NCBI GenBank assembly: GCA_944470555.2
Contig: OX104130.1
Coordinates: 62,377,160 to 62,441,159, forward strand
Length of the DNA stretch: 64,000 nt
Direction of reading: 5' to 3'
Source: Heterobilharzia americana
Taxonomy: Eukaryota; Platyhelminthes; Trematoda; Strigeidida; Schistosomatidae
This document shows, piece after piece, positions 13,901 through 25,900 of this stretch (position 1 is its first letter; each line of letters starts with the position of its first letter). The notes beneath the pieces were generated by a model. That model did not search any database and had not been told where the DNA came from. It saw only the letters and a list, made by a program, of their open reading frames with translations. The translations under genes were made by a program, and so were the position numbers.

Positions 13901-16900
13901 TTAAGGCTTTCAACTTGATTTAGAAGGTTCCTTGCACTGAATAGTGAGTGGTGTGAACCTACATCAGCGCCTCTTCTTGACCTTGCGTCCAGTAGGCTGC
14001 GTCTTCACTTTATTGAGATTGAGATGAAGTCGATCTGATTTTTAGTGTGTCCTCGTGTCTGGGGAAATCCATGTCGCTCGCTTTGTGGATATCCTTGTGC
14101 TTGAACACAGTGCCTCCAATCACCAAATCGTTGAATGCACAGAATTCTGCAAACAATTCTCTATTCTCATTCATCATGTTACCGAGCGCTTCTTTACCCA
14201 CGGTTAGTTCTTTTCCTGTGTTGTCCACTCCCAGTTTGGCATTCATGTCGCCAACTGAGGTTTTGTCCAGTGTTGATTGCAGTTGTCTGTAGAATTCCTC
14301 CTTCTTCTCTTGATCTCCATTGATTGTAGGTGCATAGCGTAACGTAGCATTGTACGATTGTGACTTTACTTCCTTTTTATTTGAATCTTGCTGTCATGAT
14401 CCTGAAGGAGATTGGTTCTCACTGCATGAGGACCTTTGATGCTCTTGGGGACATCATCATAGCCACTCCCTCCGTGTGCTCGTGGTTGTCATCAGTATGA
14501 CAATATCGGAGTACATTATTGACTCTCCAGTTGACAGTTTGAAGAGTCCACTCCAATTCCACCTGCTGATTCCTCACATATTCCTAGCACTTCAATACTA
14601 TACCTTCTCATCTCCTTTCGCAACCTGGGAAACCTTACTAGGTTCAAATATGGTGCAGACATTCCATGTCCCCATGTTTACTTTCTCTATCATCGAGGGA
14701 GAGGACACGTCGGCCGACTGGCTTCCAGAAGGCTTTCATCAACCGGTATCATTTCGCCTCTGCGATTCCAGAGAGGAATAAGTTTGTTTTTATGTTTTAT
14801 ATTCTGTCAGCGCTTTGAAGTTTCTGTAGTGGTTGGATTGGTTTTACGGGGTAGGGTTGCTGGCCCTATGCCCAACCTTCCCTCTTTATCAGGGCTTAGG
14901 ACCGGCTAGTAACTAGTGAACTACTGAACCATCTACTTACACCTAAATATTCCGATCAAATCTTGGTCTTCACGCAAAGTAAGCAGCATTTTAAAGCAAT
15001 AGCGTGATCTTCTTGAAAGCATTCAAGCCTACAGCATAACAGACTTTGAACCCAAGTGTTTAGTTTATTGTCATTCTGTGTTCATGACTATTTATACCAC
15101 CTTTGTCCTCCTGGTCTTAAGTTTCCTGCTTTCAAAACAATAATCAGATATGTTTTATGTCACAACAACATTGAGCAGTGTATATGGTGCATATATTAGC
15201 TCAAGAGAAATGCAGTAAGAATATTCAAAACAACAGGAATAAAATGTGGTATGCCTACGTTCTACGCTTTATGAGAATACCAAGCTGCACATTAGTGCAT
15301 AAAATTGAAAGGTAAATATCTGGGATGTCAGAAAAAATGTCTGAAATGTAGAATTAAAATGAATGCGAAAAAAAACGCTAACCTTCTTTAAATATGCGAA
15401 CAACACGATTTTCATGCTCAGCATATTTTTCTTCCAGTTTAGCTTCATAGTTTTTCTGGTGTCTTATAAAACGGCGCCAAATAGCGAAACCAGTAAGTCC
15501 AACAAAAATAGTAATTAGAATAAGGCTAATGAATATCATGATGACTTGGCTGCGTAAAGCAGCTTGACGTAAGGCAACAAAACGAACAGAACCAGGACGA
15601 TAAATGAGAAAGCGTCCAAACTGAAACCAAAAGTGATAAAATTGAGGGGAAAACACTAATTATCCATACCTTTTGAAAAATGTTCACAATACTACTTGAA
15701 ATTCATTAAAAACCAAGTACATATGAAAGGTCAACAAAAAAAATGATGACTATTTCTTTCACAAGAAACCAGATCTAATGAAAATTTCAGAATCTAGAAC
15801 ACTTTGAAATTTTACCCCTGCAAGACGACGATACAAGTATCGACGTAAGGTTTAGTGGTAGCTACTTTATTTAAAACATATGTAATCGCACAATAAACCA
15901 AGAAACACTGTGAATGTATAGGCACTGTATGTCAAACACTGTGATAAGTTTGATACTTTATATCAGTATATATAGTCTTCCTACAACTCCTAAGTAGATA
16001 GTGACTATTAATGCTGGGTAGTCGTCAGCAGCAGAATCCAGGGTGCACATTTCGTTCTATTTAGGACGCATCAGTTGGATGTACCTGCCTCTCAGTGAGT
16101 GATGTTGTCCCTAGTGATACTCAAATCCAGGACCAACCATTTCATACACCAGAGTGCTGCTCACAAAGGGGCCAATAGTGGTCAATCATTTCGGTCCGAT
16201 CAACAACAACGATGTCCAACCTATTATATCAAAAGATAGTGAATATATTCAACTACCTAATAGCCTAATCTGATGTATGTTATTATTAGTCCAGTACTAC
16301 ACTATATAGCACAATCGAACTGTACAGCCTAAATATTCTAGGCATACGGATACAAAAAAGACGAGCAGTTGTACAGCTTTTCATTATGATTCATTTCATA
16401 GTGCACAGAATGATTAAGGAAACAAATTTCCATTACTTCATTTAAATTGTTAACAGAGTGCAGCTTATCAAAATGCAAACTGCCATTCAAAAAACGTTTT
16501 TCTTTTCGATCAAATAAACCCCACTAGTACAAACAGAGTTTTGAGAAATACACAATAGGTTATTTTATCTATATTTCAAAACAAACAAACAAATAAACAA
16601 ACAAAACAAGTCACTCTGACCATCAGTAATATTGAGGAGAAAAAAAAAGAACTTTCAGTCTATGCACAAAAGTTTGTAACATAGACACTTGATAAGAAAA
16701 AAATCATAATATAAAGAAGGTCTAAGGTTCAAATACACACTGATAGATACAATGAATTCTCATTACTAAAACGTGTGTTTTATTTAAAAAGTTTTCTTTA
16801 TCTTCTGTAAAAAACGAAATAAAAACATATCTACTACTAAGAGATAAGATAGTTGATATCATAAGTCATAGGTTGGAAAAGTAATTAAATGATTTTATAG

Positions 16901-19900
16901 TATAATATAACAAATAGATTTAGTAAAAACAAACTATGAAAACTAGAATAAACGTGTAAATATGCAAAGTTTTAAAAAAGAATTTCAATCAAATGATGAC
17001 CATAGACATTTTGGAATAAATGTAACTCAGAAAAGACAATCAAAGTCATGTAATACAATTAGAAGTTAATTAATTTTTTTTTTTGCGTAACGTTTAACAA
17101 CAATACTATCTGGCTCATAAGAAAGATATAGTATAAACTATTAACTCAATGGATTGAATATGGAATATGCGAATTACAGAATAGATAATAATAAATAAAA
17201 GTATCAAGTAGCTCCAAGAAAGCGGATATATTAAAAGTGCATGCTAGTGTAAAATACTCTAAGTTGTTATAGTTTCAATCACATAGACAGAATATCAAGG
17301 AATATCGAAGAAGATATGAACAACTAAAATCCATACAACAGTAGCTTATCCAAATCTCTTTCACATGACAGTCTTAGAGGAATTATTATTATGTTACATA
17401 ATCTTTCCACTCGGTCATCCCAGCCCCAAAGTGACGACAGGAGTAAAACAAGGCTGCCACCCTACTTTCACCGATGATCTTCCTGGTTGTGGTGGACTGG
17501 ACCATGTACTAGACTACAGTGAGGAGCGACGAGATGGGGATACGCTGACTCGACCGACGAAAAGACCCTAGAATGAGATTTAGATTTCGCCGATGACGTT
17601 GATGATGATTTATATCCAATGCCTTGATTGTGGCACAAACTCGAAGATCTACAGGCAAAATCCAACAAGTTGACAGAAGAGGCAGGTCAGCGAATACGGG
17701 ACTTCCTTCAGGTGAACGTAGAGGAGACAGAGGTGATGAAGACACCCAACCAACAACAGTAGCAGCAGCAGAAACAACAACAACAACAACAAGCAGCAAC
17801 CAATGGGAGAAACTTAAATGAAGTTGTCTCTCTCACCTACTTACCTTCTTACCTAGGTGGCATCGTTTCAACTACAGGTGGGGAACAGATGAGGACGTCA
17901 AAGCCAACCAGGATCGGGTAAGCAGCAAGACATGCATTCATTAATCTGAAATCAGTGTAAAGATCTACTGCACTCTGCATGTGGAACAACATCCCGATTT
18001 TCAACACCAATGTCAAGTCAGTCCTGCTATGTGATGGTTCAGAAACTTGGCATGTCACGAAAAGCATTTCCAACAAACTACACACATTCATCAACAGCTG
18101 CCGTCCACGCCAGCTCACTCGATACTGAAGATCAGGTAGATGGCCAGAATAGTAAGAATAAGCAACAAGGAACTCACTGTGGCTGGCAACGAACCAACCA
18201 AGAACCTATCACCCATCAAATATGCAGGAGAAAGTGGAGATGGATTGTATTGTATTGGGCATACACTAAGAAGACCATTCGGGGACATCACGCGCACGCG
18301 CGCCGCCAGGCCAGGCCGTCTAGTGGAACTGTTGTAAAGGGGAAACGACAAGTTGGGCGTCTGAGGTGATAGTGACATGGAGAATATGGTGTGAGGAAGA
18401 AATGAAATGTTCTTTGCAGTGGTGGAGTGAGGTTCGAAAGACTGCAGAGAAGAGAGTGAAATGGCGATATGCTACTGAAGCCCTATGTCCCACTAAGCAC
18501 ACAAGGGGAAAATAATAAGTAATCTTTCAATGATTTAATATAATGCGAATAAAACTAAATACTTCACAATCGTTTTGGGAAACAAAAGTAATGTCAGTGT
18601 TAAATGCTAAAGATTTCCAATTGAGTAAACTTTGCGTTATTATGGTAATGATGATACTATTCGCTTGTTGCAGTGTTAATATAATGAATATACAGACAAT
18701 ATGCCACATTTTCTGTCCTATTAAAAAAAATATGCAAATGTCTCAAGTGTAAATTTTGTACCCTTTATAAATACATTTCACTGTTTTTATGCATATTAAA
18801 TAGATTGATACAGGCAGAAAGACAACATTGCTTAAGTATATCACTCAGCATAATTTTGTGTATAATTGTACAAACTATTGAAATTTGTAAACAAGAGGTT
18901 GAAAAGGTGTTGAAATTGACATTATGCATACAAAGCGGATTTATTATATATGTTTGACCGATTGGAAAAAAAAACAGGAAATGAAAGAACAGCAAAGAAC
19001 GATGACATGATTCCCTTCTGAAGTTTGAATCCATCCATTCATTCTCATATTATCTTTAACTTGTCAGTCTCTATATGTACACTAAATTAAACTGATCAAG
19101 ATTTCAACTAACAGTCTGATAGTAAATAATGCTATGCTCTAATAGCTGACAGATGATGGCATCGGGGACACGATTGTACTATCCACATTCGAGTTGACAT
19201 TACGTCAATGACGAAATCCAAGAGCGCCAATGCAATAAATTGGTTAAATAAGAACAGTTTAGTACTTCACTTTCCATATACACATAAATACTGTCTGCAG
19301 ACAATCTTAAACCTTAAGATTAAAAACCCGATACAGCTTATTCTGAAAATCTCACCTATTGCAATTATTCACAATTTTCGTAGGGTGAAAGACCTATTAG
19401 TATAAGACTGTGGCGTTAAGTATTCGATAATCCGTTTCTCGAACGATGGCGGAATTGATGAAACAGCGTCTCCAATAATTTTCTAATCGATATATATCTT
19501 GATAGGACTGTTAGTTAGCATAAATTTACGTATTCGACTGTGCTGGATAAGAATAATCAATACTTCAAAGCAACTAGGATTCATTTCCCGTTGCTATACT
19601 GGGTAAAATTGCTCGATATCTGTGGACAGATAAGATCCTATGCGGATACTGCTGTTGTATTCGTCTTGGTGGATGGCAGTGGAATCTAGGACGCGTGTAT
19701 CGTCCTATTTAGGACTCAGTATCGAAGCATCTGCATAGAACTACATGTGACAAGAAGTCGAGCAATTTGAAATCACAAATGTTAAACGACAAGTGTTACT
19801 CACTACACAAAGGTGGGTCTCGCACCCCACTGGCCTGGTGGAAAACGTTTTGCTATCTGAAGCAGTGGGTATTGGGTTCGAGTCTTAATGGGAGCAACAC

Positions 19901-22900
19901 CACTCACTGAGGTGCAGGTACATCCAGCTGATGAGTCCCAAACAGGAAGAAAAGCAACTTCGATTCCACTGCTAGTTACCAAGATAAATAGGTTTCACTT
20001 CGTTTATTCGTTCAGAAATATTCACCTGACGTCATACACAGATCTGTTTCTTAAGCGATATTGATTTCTTCATCATAAATTATTGGAATTCCAATACTGT
20101 TCACCAGTAAAGAACGATAGCAATAAAATAATAATGAACTAACGTACCTGAATTTCTACAGGATAATCCTGACGTGTGACAAGCATTCTCCTGTCAAGGT
20201 CACAACGTATTTCTGTGAGCATAATGGAATTTACTTCGCAAATCAACGAATCTCCGATCCTAACAACCAGTTCATCAGGTTTAGACAATTCGGGTGCATG
20301 CAGAAGAGCATCAAACTGACCAAGAATTCGAATTAACTGTTTGACATTGGAATAGTCTAACTGACTAGATAAATTGTCAGAATTCCTTGACGAAGATGTC
20401 TTACATTCAGATTTTAAAAGTTGACTAGATCTTTGGCGTTTATGGCCATAATTATTCGTTTCACTTTCCGAGTCACTGGTTAAATAGTCATCAAGATTTT
20501 CTATGCGTATACCATCAGCAAATGGAACAACAACGGGATCCTGATGTACCTAAAAGATAAGTAGTATAGCACCATATTATTTTACATTTCACAATAAAAT
20601 CCATTATTGCAGATAGAAATGAAATCATATATGGGAACTGAAGTTATAATGCAGAGAACCAACTGGAAACATAAATTTCTCATAAATATTGAAAACCACT
20701 GTTATCAATAAAAATACTTTAGTCCTAAACATCTTCCCAAGACTAAAAAACAGTGTACACAATATCAGGAAAACGATCCTAAATAATTAGATAAATACAT
20801 GAATCCCAACATAGCAGAAGGAAATGATCATTTAAAACTTACAGAACATAGACAGGGTATAGCAAGAGTACCAAGAAGTAAGAGACACAAAAGAAAGCGA
20901 AAATTGGAGGAAAGGCAGAGAAGAAATAAAAACACACGTGCATTGTTGATGAAGAAGTCTCAAATATTATACATCTGAAAAACCATCCACTACACTCACT
21001 TCACTCTCCTACAGTAGAAGAAATCACTTAAATACAACATACTCGTCACCAGCCCCCATTCCAAACCATATCCTCTAATGTCTGAAGTAAATCACTTGCA
21101 TGATCTACACAGTCTCGAAGCAACAACACATCATAACACAACACAAATACCTTGCATCTGACGTTGACATGCCACACAACGATGACCTCCACGATTTTTC
21201 CAGATACTTTTAAGACAAGCGATAAAAGACCAACGGTGTGACAACCACTGGAATGACATTCGTAAAACATGTCCGAGTTCCTAGGTGACTTCACCAACTG
21301 AATGACGATTTCCGAAACACCTGAATACATAACACACCACCTCAGAATTACTTACCTCTTGTTTCCATCAGATCCGAGAAATGTTGCACAGCCAGCCACC
21401 AGACATACTCATCTGGTAGGGGTTAGGCTTCACAGTAGTAGATCATAACTGCCTTCACCCATGTGTTGTTGTATTCCAGACCTTTGATAGACAGGCTGAC
21501 ATCACGATAGAGTCAAAGGTGGCACAGATTCGTGTATGCTGTTCTGAATTTCAAACACGACGGTCCCACCTCAGCAAGCTCGTGTCAATCTTGTAGAAGC
21601 ACGTTATACTTTGAAGGTGAAAGGTATATTCAGTACTTATGAACACCGACGGTTAACTGATTGAATGCGACTTGAGTAGCTTGTATTTTATGGCACAGTA
21701 AATCAACATCGTCGGCATACTTGAGGTATAAAAGTCTTTCACCTAGTAGTAAACTCACGCCACCATCACGTACTTCATTCAGACCTGGATTTGTAATGTC
21801 ATCAATGGCAAAGTTAAAGAAAAATGCCCTACGAAACCCCACTATTGGCATGGAACAAGTAAGATACGTGGCCGTGAGACTTCAGTCTAACTGAGATGCT
21901 GAACTACATGACTTTCAGGATGTTAAGAACTTTCTCCAGGATAACCCTTTCTAACAGACGATTTCAGGGTATAGCACGTTAGGAAGAACACGTGAATGTT
22001 TACGCGTTAACAGGTGCAGAAAATAGACAGCAGTGAAGCCTATCTGAGCTTGACTGGAAGATGAGAAGGTTTACTGTATATTTACGAAACAGATAGCAAA
22101 ACATGTGTTTGAACATGGTAGAGATTCTCTATTTGTTAAAGCCTGGCGTACAACTAATTTTGCTGTAGAAACAACGAAGCATGCAATTTTTAACATACAA
22201 ATCAAAGTTAGCTAAAGACACACGATTTCCGCCACCTCATCTGAACTAATTGATGGTCACCTCCAACAACAGTGAAGACTGAAATCAACTTGGGAAGAAG
22301 TTGACTAAGAGTCTTCGCAATGGTGGGGAGTAGTGGTGGATGATAAAAGCGAAGCAGATGGAAATATATTGGCACTAGTTAGTACTCAGAAATTATTCAG
22401 GTTTATTACGCAAGCTAGTTGGAAGAAAGCGTAAATTAGTGAAACCATTGCCCAATAAAATGAGTCCCTTATATGCTCTCAGAAGAGGCTGTTAGGAAGT
22501 TTGGAGGTTATTTTGGAGAACAATTCAGCTGGTCTGCAGGCATACCACAGTCGCCCAGTATTTGAACCGAACATGAATGACATACAAATTTCGGTCTTTC
22601 AATTCTTTTCGAAGTTGAGAAGGTTGTCTCTAACTTCGAACAACGCAAAGTAGTAGGACCTGACACTTTTCCACTATCAACCTTTAAGGGAGACGTAGAA
22701 AAACTGAAGCAGACCAATCAGACTGATCTAGATAGCTGATTATTCCTGTTTTTCAGGAAGGAGCGACGTTTTCTTGTGAAAATCACGAAAGAATCAGTGC
22801 AACTGACTTCGTATCCAAATTCCCAGGGTTTTTAGTTAAACGACGCCATACGACTGGAGCTTCTGAATAACGAATTCAAACGAACCAACAAGCCAGTCAA

Positions 22901-25900
22901 AATCAGAATGGTAACTGGCATTACTATGTAACGGTTCACGCTGCCATATCTCACGTCAGCACATGAAGTGAAAATGCACCAAGAGGAAAAATAAACAAAT
23001 GAGAGCGAAAGTCATGAAAAGAAAACGAGGAAATGAGAAAATAATGAAATTCAGCGATGACTATTAAGATGAAGATAATGTGTGGATATATCTTCAACAT
23101 AGAGATCAATTATGAGCTATATCACCTAGAGTCTCCAACTCTCAATTTTTGTTGTCACACAGACTCCAACTGCGAGGACCATATTCTGCTCAAACCAACA
23201 ATCAAAGACTTCATGCAAGAAAACCATGATTTTCTCTGACCGCCTGTAACTTTTTTCCAGCCTGAATCCACTCAAGCAAACATTGTGCGACAGAGCAGGT
23301 ATTGAATGGGCGTGCAGAAGTTTCGTCAATCACTGACCTACCGGGGTTGATCCGACTTTTCAGGTAAGGTAAGTGGTCAACGCGCTAAGCTGTTTTACTC
23401 CTTACTGTTAGACGTGTCACCCTATCAGACGAGTTCTGGGAAATACTTTGCATTTAGGTGGTGAGAAACGCATCCTAAGCATTCTCGAATTGCCACTCAA
23501 GATGTTCAGAAGACTGCACTTTATCAGCAACTTCACCTAACAAGACTATGTCATCTGCGTACTGAGTTTTACGGAAGAATCACTTGCGTGAGGTCGGGTG
23601 ATGAGAGGGATGCCTGTATAAGTACTTATAGGAAAAAGGAAAATTATGGAGAGTGAATATCTTCGACGGATACCACTTGATGTACATACATCACTTTACG
23701 GTCTGGGACGTTCAGAGGGTGTTTGAACACACAGCATTCAACAGAGTAATCTATTTCCATCCAGCACCTCTTTGACAGGAAAACTGCCTGCCATAAGACG
23801 TCTGGACTAATGGAGTCAAATGCCACCTTCGGGTTAAGAGATACAGCTAGTGTCAGACACCAGTAAGTGTTCGTGTGTTCTAGAACTTGTTGGAGGGTGA
23901 ATATCTAATCGATACATCCACGACCAGTTTTGAAACCCGGCTGGTTTACTCGCTTTCACTGTTCTCCAGCTTCACGTGGGTACCTGGTTTATATAACATC
24001 TAGAATCCTAGATACTTTGTCCATAATCCTGATTCCTCTGTGGTTATCATAGAACGATTTCTTACCTTTTAAGATGATGGAGAATATTTGTAGCTCAGGA
24101 GGATAATTTGGATGGTATTGTGTTCTCTGAGCTGGATGGTTTAATTGTGGAGTTTTCATTGTCATTCTAGACATCATCAGTACAAACTCGTGGAGGCCTG
24201 TCTCTTGAAGACCGCGACAATCAGCTACTATGACTAAACAGAGGGAATCAAATCACATACACTATTTAACGTTTTAGTTAATAAAAAAAAATAGTCCTCG
24301 ACCATTGTCCTTCAATACCTCCGGTACTAACTCATCTCGCCCTGCTGTCCCCCTTTGTTTGAGATTATTTACAGCCTTGACAATCTCTGCAAAAGTCACG
24401 GAGCCTATTTCAGTTTCCTATTCAGGACCCGATTGGATAGCAAACATCAGAAGACTAGCTGAAGGTATATACAGAAAACTTGTGTAATTAGGCATCATTT
24501 ACTGACTGTTATAAAGTAAACCGCTGATCCAAAGGTTGCACAGAAAAGAACTAATGACGAGAAAAAATTTTATGAAAAGTAGAAAAATGGTGAAGTTTTT
24601 ACTATTTGTCGGAAACGATTAAGAAAATGGAATCAATTACATGTTTTAGCTCATTGTGAAAACCAGTGTTTGTTTACAAGCACCAGACAAAGTGAATAAT
24701 CCATTAAAAAGTGTATACATTCACATTCACATTCACACAACCGTGTTTTCATATCATCAAATTTTGTTTTCCCAAAATAAAGATACTTTAGACATATTAT
24801 AATCATGGTGCTAGGAGCTGATCGAAGGCAGTAAGATAAGTAACATGACAGCTACATCGGTTACCATTCAATGACTAATTCACTCACACGACCCAGTTCT
24901 ACAGGTCAGTGATAGTCTAGATAGCTTAATGATAAAAACACTAGAATCAGTACTAAGGGACAAATTATAGCTTCACAGAAGATATGGTTTTCCTGATGGT
25001 TGAAGGATATATTTCAAGTGGTGGATATCAATAAGCACAGAACCTATATCAAGTAGATCAACCTGCTGAATGACTCCTAATGTCCAACATCTAACTGGAA
25101 CCTACAAAAGTAAGGAGCTTCTATCAATTAACCGATTTAAGGAAACTTAATGAAATATTTTAAAAAATTGCACTGTTTGTTTTTATCCATATGGATAATG
25201 TGAACAATTTCATTCATATATCACAAAACTATTTAGTTAAGAATACATACATACATTTTAGGGCTATAATTTAAACTGAGTAGTGTTCATCCCTATTACA
25301 TAGATGTGTGAAAAAGCATGAACGATTTTGATTGACTATATGATACACCATGTGACTAAGTCACGACCATCAACCCGTCTGAACGTTGAGAACTAATATC
25401 AAGGTCATTTATCTTGTGTGTATAAAGAAAGAGACGTGAGTGTATAAAAAATTGCATGTTAAGACATGTAAAATACTTTGCTATATGCACTTAATTCAAA
25501 ATATCTTACGCACAACAGGTCAATAAAGATATAGACCATGAATTCTGACTCAGCTACCTTTTAATTTTAATCTTAACTGATGATAAAAACGTTAAGACCA
25601 GACAAAACAGTAAGTGAACACAAAAATATTTGAATAAACAAACAATTTTCACAATAGGATGACGTTATTTTACTCTAAACATAAACTGTCATTTCAAGAT
25701 TTTAATATTGTCACAGGGATTAGTTATTTATTTACTTAATTTGTATGCTGTTGATGAAAATGACTTTAAACCAAGTGATATCATTTAATTCCTCAATTGA
25801 TGTTCTCAATGTGTTATTCTCTTTCGCGTAAATAAATTGTATATGAAATTTGTGTCTGTTCACATTGGTGCCAACCAAGACCTTAGGTTGAGTTCGATGT

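Larger units (their letters stand above)
19615..20000. mobile_element. Composite of hammerhead SINE units, minus then plus
   Basis: A minus-oriented tail and ribozyme piece (19,617 to 19,716) joins, at the self-complementary stem II sequence GTCCTATTTAGGAC, to a plus-oriented tail piece (19,716 to 19,790). A plus-oriented unit follows at 19,803 to 20,000 with a tRNA-like head (GGTTCGAGTC at 19,875) and a ribozyme relic. It lies just right of the donor of plexin exon 16. Confidence 0.7.

Noticed and set aside
13502..13923. Overlapping open frames of 60-121 codons
   Set aside because: They are antisense or off-frame shadows of the family A LINE running on the minus strand.
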